From Janthinobacterium sp. 1_2014MBL_MicDiv (GTDB lineage: Bacteria; Pseudomonadota; Gammaproteobacteria; Burkholderiales; Burkholderiaceae_D), in NCBI RefSeq assembly GCF_001865675.1, contig NZ_CP011319.1, forward strand, positions 1,240,001 through 1,304,000: 64,000 bases of DNA, written 5' to 3'. Shown one piece after another: positions 24,892 to 33,058 of this stretch. The notes below the pieces were generated by a model, which was not told the origin of the DNA, made no database searches, and was given only the letters and a program-made list of their open reading frames with translations. Position 1 is the first letter of the stretch. Each line of letters opens with the position of its first letter. Position numbers and translations under genes: made by a program.

Positions 24892-25348
24892 GGCAGCTCC
24901 TTTGGCGGTGGACCAGCGCGCGCGACGCCTCTTATTGTAGACGCGGCGACAGCATTGTTTTCATGTAAAGACTTGATAATTGTCAATACTCTTGCACCTT
25001 CAGTATAGACAACATTGATAGAAAGATCGTGTTTTTGGCTGCGCAGGCTGTGGCGCGCGTGGCGCGCGGGCCAGGATTTCTCGCGCGATGCGTGGTCTTG
25101 CCTGCACGCCAATGGTAGTATTTCAAAATACAACAGCAGGAACACTTATTTCCTGGTGGAAAAGCTCTTGCAGGCCCGCTTTGCACCAGGAAGCGCGTTT
25201 TGAGATTTACCAACAGGGCGGCGCCCTGCTACACTCGCACCATCGCAGCGGTATTGCCTCAAATCATCTTAATCGAGAAATTGCGGGTATCAGTCTGTAA
25301 AACGCACAGTTCAGGCGGAATTTTGACAAATTATGGAGAAGCAGGGAT
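24892..25348. other. 457-base intergenic region between usp and cheZ
   Basis: The region carries divergent control signals and no convincing gene. The usp-side half contains the FNR-type box and a possible -10. The middle is AT-rich (about 24950-25030). The cheZ-side half contains a hairpin GGGCGGCGCCC near 25216 and an AGGG Shine-Dalgarno before cheZ. I see no tRNA or small RNA that I can support. Confidence 0.5.
24973..24986 (-). promoter_or_regulatory. FNR-type box upstream of the universal stress gene
   Basis: TTGATAATTGTCAA matches the FNR/ANR consensus TTGAT-N4-ATCAA at nine of ten fixed bases (G for A in the right arm). It is the target expected for the FNR-like regulator encoded 1.6 kb away. 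Confidence 0.65.
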
Positions 25349-26218
25349 ATGACCAACGCCGCTGATGATTTCGATGCATTATTCGATGAAGTATCTGCGC
25401 AAAGCGCGGCCGCGGCCCAGCCCGCGCCTGCCGCCGCGCCCGCCCCCGCCGTGATCGCGGATGACGATTTTGACGCGCTGTTCGACGCCGTTTCGGCCAG
25501 CGCCGCCGTGCCGGCCCCGGCTGCCGTTGCCGCGCCTGCCGTGGAAGCGGCCGCCGCGCCGGCAGCGCCAGAGGCGCCCGCCGCAGCTGGCGAAGCCGCC
25601 GACCCTGTCGACCAGTCCGACAAGCCGATGTTCGAGCGCCTGGGCGGCATCGTGCGCCTGTTGCACGATTCGCTGCGCGAACTGGGCTACGACAAGGCGC
25701 TGACGGAAGCGTCGTCGCAGATCGTCGACGCGCAGGACCGCCTGGAATACGTGGCCACGCTCACCGAGCAGGCGGCCAACAAGGTCCTCAACACGCTCGA
25801 CGAAGGCATGCCGGCGCAGGATGTGCTGTCGAAGAAGGCCAAGGACATGGACAGCCGCTGGACAGCCCTGTTCGACGGCAAGCTGAGCCTGGAAGAATTC
25901 AAGGCCCTGGCCGGCGACTCGCGCCAGTTCGCGCAAGCCGTTGCCGAGGCGACGGAAGCGGAAAAAGCGCGCCTGCTGGAAATCATGATGGCCCAGGACT
26001 TCCAGGACATCACGGGCCAGCTGATCAAAAAAGTGGTGAACATCACCAAGACGGTGGAGCACGAGCTGGCGCAGTTGCTGCGCGACAACGCGCCGGCCGA
26101 AGTGCGCGAGAAACTCGCGCAGAAGCAGGACGCGCCGCTGATGCAGGGCCCTTCCGTGCCGTCGGTGGCGCTGGACCAGGATAATGTAGACGACCTTCTT
26201 GCGGATTTGGGATTCTAA
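25349..26218 (+). CDS. cheZ: CheY-phosphate phosphatase CheZ
   Basis: A 289-residue CheZ, longer than the 214-residue E. coli protein because of an N-terminal 85-residue Ala/Pro-rich extension. The four-helix core carries the active-site stretch MMAQDFQDITGQLIKK with Asp220 and Gln224 equal to E. coli Asp143 and Gln147. The C terminus DNVDDLLADLGF is the CheY-binding peptide. The extension has two copies of a similar acidic motif, DDFDALFDEVSA (residues 6-17) and DDFDALFDAVSA (near 39-50). The stop overlaps the cheA start by one base (TAATG). Confidence 0.92.
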   Translation: MTNAADDFDALFDEVSAQSAAAAQPAPAAAPAPAVIADDDFDALFDAVSASAAVPAPAAVAAPAVEAAAAPAAPEAPAAAGEAADPVDQSDKPMFERLGGIVRLLHDSLRELGYDKALTEASSQIVDAQDRLEYVATLTEQAANKVLNTLDEGMPAQDVLSKKAKDMDSRWTALFDGKLSLEEFKALAGDSRQFAQAVAEATEAEKARLLEIMMAQDFQDITGQLIKKVVNITKTVEHELAQLLRDNAPAEVREKLAQKQDAPLMQGPSVPSVALDQDNVDDLLADLGF

Positions 26219-28092
26219 TGGACGATATGCTCAAGGATTTCGTCGTCGAGGCGATGGATCTTGCGGTTAATGTTGAAGAGCACTTATTGCGTCTCGAGCG
26301 CGATCCGGACAACAAGGAAACACTGAATGCCGTGTTTCGTTCTTTCCACACCATCAAGGGCGGCGCCGGTTTCATGGGCTTGCCTGCGCTGGTGGCGGCT
26401 TGCCATCTGACGGAAAACCTGTTCGACGCGCTGCGCACGGGCGCCGCGCCGGTGACCCCCATCGCCATCGAGGCGGCGCTGCAGGCATCCGGCTTCGTTG
26501 CCGACCAGCTGACGGAACTGGCGAACGGCGCCGCGCCGGAAAGCCTGCCGGCCATGCCGGAAGAGCTTGAACACATCCTCACCAATGCCATCGAAGGCAA
26601 GGGCATGGACGCGCCAGCGCCTGCCGCCGCCGTGGTGGTGGAAGCCGTCGTGGCCGAAGTGATCGTGGCCGCGCCTGCCGCTGCTGCCGCCACAGCCAGC
26701 GCCGATGGCCTGGACTGGGAAGGCATGTATAACGCCGTCGTGCCGGAAGGCAGCCAGCTGGCCGCCGCGCCGGCCCCCGTCGCCGCTGCCGTTACTGCCG
26801 CTGTTGCCGCCGCGCCTGCCGCTGCGGCCGCCGCCAAGCCGGCCGGCAAGAACTGGGATGGCGTGGACCGCCGCGAAGAGCGTCCCGACGTGCGCCACGC
26901 CGCGCCCGTCAAGGAAGACAGCATCCGCGTCGACGCCGTCAAGCTCGACGCGCTGCTGGAAGTGGCCGGCGAATCCGTGCAGGCCGCCAACCAGGCTGCC
27001 GTGCTGCTCGAGCGCCTGCTGCAATTCAAGTTCGAAGGCCAGGCCGCCACCCTGATGGCGACGCTGGCGGAAACCCTGGAACGCGCGTCGCGCTACTCGA
27101 CGGAACTGCAGCGCGCCACCCTGGCCACGCGCATGCAGCCCGTGGGCCGGCTGTTCCAGAAATTCCCGCGCCTGGTGCGCGAACTGGCGAAGGACCTGGG
27201 CAAGGATGTCGAGCTGACCATCGAGGGCGCGGAGACGGAAGTCGACCGCGTGGTGGTCGACAGCCTGTACGATCCGCTCGTGCACATGCTGCGCAACTCG
27301 CTTGACCACGGCGTCGAATCGCCGGAAGCGCGCCTGGCCGCCGGCAAGCCCGCCAAGTCGTATATCTCGCTGAAAGCATGGCAGGAAGCCAACAGCGTGA
27401 TGATCGTGCTGCAGGATGACGGCAAGGGCATGGACCCGGTCTTCCTGCGCAGCAAGGCCCAGCAAAAGGGCCTGATCAGCGAAAACGCACAATTGAGCAA
27501 CGATGAATGCTTCCAGCTGGTGTTCCTGCCGGGCTTCTCGACCAAGGAAGTCGCGTCCAGCGTCTCCGGCCGTGGCGTCGGCATGGATGTGGTGAAGACG
27601 GCCGTGGAGAAAAACCGCGGCGCCATCCACATCGAGTCGGCGCTGGGCAAGGGCACCAAGTTCGCCATCCGCCTGCCGATCGAGCTGTCGATCGTGCCGA
27701 CCATGCTCGTCTCCACCTCGGGCGCCGCGCTGGCGCTGCCGATGGCGGTGGTGCAGCGCGTCGTCGAGTTGCCGGAAACCTTCATGGAAGTGGGCGGCGC
27801 GCCCGTGCTGAAGGACCAGGGGCGTCCATTGCCCGTGCGTTCGCTGGCCGGTGCCCTGGGCTACGAGTCGTGCAGCGAGCGCGTCGGCATTGTCGTCGCC
27901 GCGCCACAGCCGTACATCCTCGCCGTGGAAGCCGTCGATGGCACGGCCGACCTCGTGATCAAGCCGATGACGGCCATCACCGTGGAAGGCATCACGGGCA
28001 CGGCCCGCTCGGCCGAAGGCGAGCTGGTGCTGGTCGTCGGCCTGTCGTTCCTGATGGATGGTTGCCGGGGCAGTGTCCGCTTGGCGGCCTGA
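26218..28092 (+). CDS. cheA: Chemotaxis histidine kinase CheA
   Basis: A 624-residue CheA. P1 HPt domain with phospho-His44 (FRSFHTIKGGAGF); an Ala/Pro-rich linker of about 90 residues where P2 would be, with no clear P2; P3 dimerisation; P4 kinase (HMLRNSLDHG, LQDDGKGMD, GRGVGMDVV); P5 CheW-like domain to the end. It phosphorylates CheY in response to receptors. Only cheZ accompanies it; no cheW, cheY, cheR, cheB or receptor gene lies nearby, so it must pair with components encoded elsewhere or serve a second chemosensory path. Confidence 0.92.
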   Translation: MDDMLKDFVVEAMDLAVNVEEHLLRLERDPDNKETLNAVFRSFHTIKGGAGFMGLPALVAACHLTENLFDALRTGAAPVTPIAIEAALQASGFVADQLTELANGAAPESLPAMPEELEHILTNAIEGKGMDAPAPAAAVVVEAVVAEVIVAAPAAAAATASADGLDWEGMYNAVVPEGSQLAAAPAPVAAAVTAAVAAAPAAAAAAKPAGKNWDGVDRREERPDVRHAAPVKEDSIRVDAVKLDALLEVAGESVQAANQAAVLLERLLQFKFEGQAATLMATLAETLERASRYSTELQRATLATRMQPVGRLFQKFPRLVRELAKDLGKDVELTIEGAETEVDRVVVDSLYDPLVHMLRNSLDHGVESPEARLAAGKPAKSYISLKAWQEANSVMIVLQDDGKGMDPVFLRSKAQQKGLISENAQLSNDECFQLVFLPGFSTKEVASSVSGRGVGMDVVKTAVEKNRGAIHIESALGKGTKFAIRLPIELSIVPTMLVSTSGAALALPMAVVQRVVELPETFMEVGGAPVLKDQGRPLPVRSLAGALGYESCSERVGIVVAAPQPYILAVEAVDGTADLVIKPMTAITVEGITGTARSAEGELVLVVGLSFLMDGCRGSVRLAA

Positions 28093-28125
28093 AGACAGCT
28101 GACAATATCGTTGTACCCATGAGTA

Positions 28126-28153
28126 AGCCCGCTACGTGTAGCGGGCTTTTTTC
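28126..28153 (+). terminator. Terminator after cheA
   Basis: AGCCCGCTAC and GTAGCGGGCT form a nearly uninterrupted stem followed by seven T residues, 33 bases past the cheA stop. It also faces the convergent S41 peptidase gene. Confidence 0.92.
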
Positions 28154-28168
28154 ATGGCGCCAGCGGCG

Positions 28169-29299
28169 TCAGATGTTGTCCGGACGTAATGTTCCGCCTT
28201 CCAGCCAGCGCTGCACGCGCACGATTTCCTGGGCGCGCGCAGCCTCGTCCTTTGGCGGCGGCAAATAGATGTCGGGCATGATGCCGCCCAGGTCCACCTG
28301 CAGCTGCGGCAAGCGGGCCGAGCGCGAGGTGGCGTATTGCAGCTGGCGCACGCCGGACGGCAGCGCGTGCAGGCGCAGGTTGGAATAGTCGAGTGCGCCA
28401 TGGCTGTTGCGGCCGATCAATTTCACGTGAAAACTTTGCCGCGCCGCCAGCAGGAATTCCTCGCAGGAACTGGCGCAGTCGCGGTCGATCAGCACGGCTA
28501 CGCGCACGGGCCGGCGTGGCTCCGGCGTGTCCTGGCGCGCGTAGCTGACGACGTCGCCGCCGTTCTGCGCCACATACTCGCCCGGCTTGACGGAGCGCAT
28601 CTGTGTCACGGCCTGAGCCGCAAAGTCGGCGCACGCCTTGTCGCCCGGCGCCAGCAAGGCGCAGACGCTCTCTTGCCCCGCGATATTGGCCGGCGTGGAC
28701 AGCCATTCGGCGCCCAGTCTGACCGTTTCGTCCGAGCTGATCCATTGCAGCAGCGGCGCATACGTGCCGTCGCTGCCGCCGCCGTTGCGGCGCACGTCGA
28801 GGATCCAGTTGGGGCGTGACGCCAGTGCCGCGCGGTGGGTGTCGAGCAGGGTGGCCACGGCGGTCCGGTAGCGGCCGTGGAAGCTGGGCAAGTTCAGCAG
28901 CACGGTATTGTCGGACAAGACTTGCAGCGACGGTTCCTTCGATGGCGCAGGCTGTCCCGGCGCGGCAGGCTGGGCGGGGGATGGCTTGGCCACGTCCTGC
29001 GCGCTGCCGCCTTTCACGTGCAGATGGCCTTTGCGCCACATGCCCACATAATTTTCCAGGATGGCATCGCAGGCCTTGGCGTCGGCGGCAGTGGCCGCCG
29101 CCGTGCCTGCCGTGGCCAGCGCCAGGTCGAAATAGGCCTGCCCTTTTTGTGCCAGGTGGGCGCGTGCGCCCGTATCGTTTTCCAGCAGGAAAGGTGGGAT
29201 GGCGCGCAAGTCCTGCACGCACAGTTCGCCCGGCGTGGCCGCCGCCGCATGCGCGTTGGCCAGGGTGAGGGCGGCCAGCGCCCAGGAATGCAGTTTCAT
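28169..29299 (-). CDS. S41-family peptidase
   Basis: A 376-residue exported protein with a signal peptide (cleavage near AHAAA, residue 20) and the tail-specific protease fold: LLNLPSFHGRY, WILDVRRNGGGSDGTYAPLL, and the catalytic region LIDRDCASSCEEFLLAAR with the nucleophilic Ser, plus GIMPDIYLPPP near the end. No PDZ domain is recognisable. It is probably a periplasmic or outer-membrane-side peptidase of unknown substrate. GGGGACC precedes the ATG. Confidence 0.88.
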   Translation of the reverse strand: MKLHSWALAALTLANAHAAAATPGELCVQDLRAIPPFLLENDTGARAHLAQKGQAYFDLALATAGTAAATAADAKACDAILENYVGMWRKGHLHVKGGSAQDVAKPSPAQPAAPGQPAPSKEPSLQVLSDNTVLLNLPSFHGRYRTAVATLLDTHRAALASRPNWILDVRRNGGGSDGTYAPLLQWISSDETVRLGAEWLSTPANIAGQESVCALLAPGDKACADFAAQAVTQMRSVKPGEYVAQNGGDVVSYARQDTPEPRRPVRVAVLIDRDCASSCEEFLLAARQSFHVKLIGRNSHGALDYSNLRLHALPSGVRQLQYATSRSARLPQLQVDLGGIMPDIYLPPPKDEAARAQEIVRVQRWLEGGTLRPDNI

Positions 29300-29637
29300 T
29301 CAGGTCCCCATCGGTTGTGGGCGCGTGCGGGTGCGCGCGCCGTTCATTATTGTCGAAACACGATACACGAAAGATTGAGGAAAAAATATCATTTTCTGGC
29401 GATGCCGTCGGTCGTTCGGCGGCCCGCCCGCGGATGGGTGCGCCATGCCGCCAGCGGGCAGTTATCGGCAATTTTTAGCCCATATCCAACAAATGAGCCG
29501 AACTTTGTATCGCCAATCCCACGCTTTTGCCTGTTTCGGTTCTGTATTCCCCGATATATGGCATAATCCTTGTGGATCACCGTATGACTTGGTATCACTT
29601 GATCACTTAAACAGGCTGTGGCAACGCTGCATATATC
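29300..29637. other. 338-base divergent region between peptidase gene and leuC
   Basis: It contains a possible leuC promoter (TTCTGT at 29540-29545, 16-base spacer, CATAAT at 29562-29567) giving a leader of about 60 bases. No leader peptide with a Leu run and no clear attenuator is visible. The rest shows nothing I can assign. Confidence 0.45.
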
Positions 29638-31041
29638 ATGATGAAGACGCTTTACGACAAACTTTGGGAATCCCACGTTGTTCGGGCCGAAGATGATGGC
29701 ACGACAATTCTGTACATCGACCGGCACTTGCTGCACGAAGTCACCAGCCCGCAAGCCTTCGACGGGCTCAGCGTGGCGGGCCGCCAGCCATGGCGCATTT
29801 CCGCCAACCTGGCCGTGGCCGACCATAACGTGCCCACCACCAGCCGCGTCGACGGCATCGCCGACCCCGTTTCGCGCCTGCAGGTGGAAACCCTGGACAA
29901 GAACGCCCGCAACTTTGGCTTGACGTACTTCAACATGAACGACAAGCGCCAGGGTATCGTGCATGTGATCGGCCCTGAGCAGGGCGCGACCCTGCCCGGC
30001 ATGACGGTGGTGTGCGGCGATTCGCACACCTCCACGCACGGCGCCTTCGGCGCGCTGGCGCACGGCATCGGCACGTCCGAGGTCGAACACGTGCTGGCCA
30101 CGCAAACCTTGCTGCAAAAGAAATCCAAGTCCATGCTGGTGCAGGTCGACGGCGCCATGCCGGCCGGCGTGACGGCCAAGGACATCGTGCTGGCCGTCAT
30201 CGGCAAGATCGGCACGGCCGGCGGCACCGGCTACTGTATCGAGTTCGGCGGTTCGACCATCCGCGCGCTGTCGATGGAAGGCCGCATGACGGTGTGCAAC
30301 ATGGCCATCGAGGCGGGCGCGCGCGCCGGCATCATCGGCGTCGACGACACCACCATCAATTACGTCAAGGGCCGTCCGTTTTCGCCGGCCGGCCCGCACT
30401 GGGAACGCGCCGTGAGCTACTGGCGCACCCTGCATTCGGACCCGGGCGCCCGTTTCGACCTCGTCGTCACGCTCAACGCGCAGGACATCGAGCCGCAGGT
30501 GACCTGGGGCACCTCGCCCGAGATGGTGGTCGGCATCGATGGCCGCGTACCGGACCCGGACAATGAAAAAGACAGCGTCAAGCGCGACGCCATGGAAAAG
30601 GCCCTCGTCTACATGGCCCTGAAGCCGAACACGCCGATTGCCGACATCCGCATCGACAAGGTCTTCATCGGTTCCTGCACCAATTCGCGCATCGAGGACT
30701 TGCGTGCGGCGGCCGCCGTGGTGCGCGGCAAGTACCGCGCCTCGAACGTCAGCCTGGCGCTGGTGGTGCCGGGCTCGGGCCTCGTCAAGGACCAGGCCGA
30801 ACGCGAAGGACTGGACCGCATCTTCAAGGATGCCGGTTTCGAGTGGCGCGAGCCGGGCTGTTCCATGTGCCTGGCCATGAATGCGGACCGCCTGGAGCCG
30901 GGCGAACGCTGCGCCTCGACGTCGAACCGCAACTTCGAAGGCCGGCAAGGGCAGGGCGGACGCACCCACCTGGTGTCGCCGGCGATGGCGGCCGCGGCGG
31001 GCATCGCCGGCCACTTCGTCGACGTGCGGGGACTGCGATGA
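29638..31041 (+). CDS. leuC: 3-isopropylmalate dehydratase large subunit
   Basis: A 467-residue aconitase-family protein. The [4Fe-4S] ligands are Cys in IGSCTNSRIEDL and the CxxC in GCSMCLAMN; other family motifs are CGDSHTSTHGAFGALA and RLQVETLDKNARNFG. With LeuD it isomerises 2- to 3-isopropylmalate in leucine synthesis. ATG 29638 and 29641 are both possible starts. It opens the leuC-ent-leuD-leuB-asd run. Confidence 0.96.
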   Translation: MMKTLYDKLWESHVVRAEDDGTTILYIDRHLLHEVTSPQAFDGLSVAGRQPWRISANLAVADHNVPTTSRVDGIADPVSRLQVETLDKNARNFGLTYFNMNDKRQGIVHVIGPEQGATLPGMTVVCGDSHTSTHGAFGALAHGIGTSEVEHVLATQTLLQKKSKSMLVQVDGAMPAGVTAKDIVLAVIGKIGTAGGTGYCIEFGGSTIRALSMEGRMTVCNMAIEAGARAGIIGVDDTTINYVKGRPFSPAGPHWERAVSYWRTLHSDPGARFDLVVTLNAQDIEPQVTWGTSPEMVVGIDGRVPDPDNEKDSVKRDAMEKALVYMALKPNTPIADIRIDKVFIGSCTNSRIEDLRAAAAVVRGKYRASNVSLALVVPGSGLVKDQAEREGLDRIFKDAGFEWREPGCSMCLAMNADRLEPGERCASTSNRNFEGRQGQGGRTHLVSPAMAAAAGIAGHFVDVRGLR

Positions 31042-31109
31042 CGGCAGGGACTGGCGCCGCTGGTTTACACTAGCGCCTTCAGTCCCTTATTGATTATCGA
31101 GAAATCATC

Positions 31110-31232
31110 ATGAAAAAACTCTTCGCCCTCCTCATCGCCACCGTCATCCTGTCTGGCTGCAACACCGTCTCCGGCATCGGCCGCGATGTGCAGAAAGTCG
31201 GCCAGGTTGTCACTGGCGCCGGCGGAAAATAA
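31110..31232 (+). CDS. Entericidin-like small lipoprotein
   Basis: A 40-residue entericidin A/B family lipoprotein: short positive N terminus, hydrophobic stretch LFALLIATVI, lipobox LSGC (Cys17), then the short mature part NTVSGIGRDVQKVGQVVTGAGGK. The family includes the E. coli EcnA/EcnB antidote-toxin pair, but single copies in Burkholderiales have no proven function. A possible -10 TACACT lies at 31066-31071. It sits between leuC and leuD on the same strand. Confidence 0.88.
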   Translation: MKKLFALLIATVILSGCNTVSGIGRDVQKVGQVVTGAGGK

Positions 31233-31283
31233 ACCGCGACGTGCCGGCGCCCTGCGCCGCCCGTCCTACCGAGTAGAAACAGC

Positions 31284-31931
31284 ATGGATAAATTTACGAT
31301 TTACGAAGGCTTGGTCGCACCGCTGGACCGCGCCAACGTCGACACCGACGCCATTATCCCGAAGCAATTCCTGAAATCGATCCACCGCAGCGGTTTCGGC
31401 CCCAACCTGTTCGACGAATGGCGCTACCTCGACCATGGCGAACCGGGCCAGGACAACAGCCGCCGCCCGCTGAACCCCGAGTTCGTGCTCAACGAGCCGC
31501 GCTACCAGGGCGCTTCGATCTTGCTGACGCGCAAAAATTTCGGCTGCGGCTCCTCGCGCGAACACGCGCCGTGGGCGCTGGACCAGTATGGCTTCCGCGC
31601 CATCATCGCGCCATCGTTTGCCGATATCTTCTTCAACAACTGCTACAAGAACGGCTTGCTGCCCATCGTGCTGTCGGAAAGCCAGGTCGACCATCTGTTC
31701 AATGAAGTCAAGGCCTTTCCCGGCTACAAGCTGGTGGTGGACCTGGAGCAGCAGTGCGTGCGCACCAGCAATGGCTCCGTCTCGTACCCATTCGAGATCG
31801 ACGCCTTCCGCAAATATTGCCTGATGAATGGCCTCGACGATATCGGCCTGACCCTGCGCCATGCGGACGATATCCGCGCCTTCGAAGAGCGCCATCTCGC
31901 CAACCAGCCTTGGCTCGCCAACGTCATCTAA
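31284..31931 (+). CDS. leuD: 3-isopropylmalate dehydratase small subunit
   Basis: A 215-residue swivel-domain partner of LeuC: LDRANVDTDAIIPKQFLK near the N terminus, NFGCGSSREHAPWAL, and FADIFFNNCYKNGLLP. Length and motifs are standard for the proteobacterial LeuD1 group. It is followed after 11 bases by leuB. Confidence 0.96.
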   Translation: MDKFTIYEGLVAPLDRANVDTDAIIPKQFLKSIHRSGFGPNLFDEWRYLDHGEPGQDNSRRPLNPEFVLNEPRYQGASILLTRKNFGCGSSREHAPWALDQYGFRAIIAPSFADIFFNNCYKNGLLPIVLSESQVDHLFNEVKAFPGYKLVVDLEQQCVRTSNGSVSYPFEIDAFRKYCLMNGLDDIGLTLRHADDIRAFEERHLANQPWLANVI

Positions 31932-31942
31932 TTGATAAAAAT

Positions 31943-33013
31943 ATGAAAATTGCAATCTTACCCGGCGACGGCATCGGTCCTGAAATCGTCGCGCAAGCCG
32001 TCAAGGTCTTGAATGTGCTGGGCGAAGTGTTCGAGCTGGAAACGGCGCCCGTGGGCGGCGCCGGCTATGCGGCCCATGGCCACCCCTTGCCGGAAGGCAC
32101 CTTGGCCCTGGCGAAGGCGGCCGATGCCGTGCTGTTCGGCGCCGTCGGCGATTACCAATACGATAACCTCGAGCGCCAGTTCCGCCCGGAGCAGGCGATT
32201 TTGGGCCTGCGCAAGAACCTGGGCCTGTTCGCCAACCTGCGTCCGGCCATTCTGTATCCGGAACTGGCCGGTGCCTCGACCCTGAAGCCGGAAGTGGTGT
32301 CCGGCCTCGATATCCTGATCATCCGCGAATTGACGGGCGACATCTATTTCGGCCAGCCCCGCGGCGTGCGCGAGTGCCCGGACGGTCCGTTCAAGGGCCA
32401 GCGCGAAGGCTACGACACCATGCGCTATGCGGAAGGCGAAATCCGCCGCATCGCCCATGTGGCTTTCCAGGCCGCGCAAAAGCGCGACAAGAGGCTCACC
32501 AGCGTGGACAAGGCGAACGTGCTGGAAACCTTCCAGTTCTGGAAAGATATCGTCATCGACGTGCACAAGGAATATCCGGACGTTGCGCTCGATCATATGT
32601 ATGTCGATAACGCGGCCATGCAGCTGGTGCGGGCGCCGAAGAAATTCGACGTCATGGTTACCGGTAACATGTTCGGCGACATCCTGTCGGATGCGGCCGC
32701 CATGCTGACGGGCTCGATCGGCATGCTGCCGTCCGCGTCGCTGGACGCCAACAACAAGGGCCTGTACGAGCCATCGCACGGCTCGGCGCCCGATATCGCG
32801 GGCAAGGGCATCGCCAATCCGCTGGCGACGATACTGTCGGCGGCCATGATGCTGCGCTATTCGCTGAACCGCGAGGAACAGGCAAATCGCATCGAGGGCG
32901 CCGTCAAGCAAGTGCTGGCGCAGGGGCTGCGCACGGCCGACATCCATGAAGCGGGCACGACTTTGGTCGGTACCGAGGCGATGGGTGATGCAGTTGTAAA
33001 AGCACTGGGATAA
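31943..33013 (+). CDS. leuB: 3-isopropylmalate dehydrogenase
   Basis: A 356-residue NAD-dependent decarboxylating dehydrogenase: ILPGDGIGPEI at the start, SVDKANVLETFQFW, and the metal site DHMYVDNAAMQLV plus NMFGDILSDAAAML. It produces 2-ketoisocaproate for leucine. ATG 31943 gives the family N terminus; the longer frame overlaps leuD and is not real. No clear Shine-Dalgarno is seen, so coupling to leuD is likely. Confidence 0.96.
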   Translation: MKIAILPGDGIGPEIVAQAVKVLNVLGEVFELETAPVGGAGYAAHGHPLPEGTLALAKAADAVLFGAVGDYQYDNLERQFRPEQAILGLRKNLGLFANLRPAILYPELAGASTLKPEVVSGLDILIIRELTGDIYFGQPRGVRECPDGPFKGQREGYDTMRYAEGEIRRIAHVAFQAAQKRDKRLTSVDKANVLETFQFWKDIVIDVHKEYPDVALDHMYVDNAAMQLVRAPKKFDVMVTGNMFGDILSDAAAMLTGSIGMLPSASLDANNKGLYEPSHGSAPDIAGKGIANPLATILSAAMMLRYSLNREEQANRIEGAVKQVLAQGLRTADIHEAGTTLVGTEAMGDAVVKALG

Positions 33014-33058
33014 AATAGTCTAATGACGGCAGTCGCCGTCTCATCTTGAGGAATGGTA

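Noticed and set aside
25297..25325. A flagellar sigma-28 promoter for cheZ
   Set aside because: TAAA is present but the GCCGATAA half is poor (GCGGAATT), so support is too weak.
26284..27630. Minus-strand frame inside cheA with Gly/Arg-rich repeats
   Set aside because: The repeats are the complement of the Ala-rich linker codons of CheA.
29300..29637. A leucine leader peptide or riboswitch before leuC
   Set aside because: No Leu-rich short frame and no alternative hairpins that I can support.
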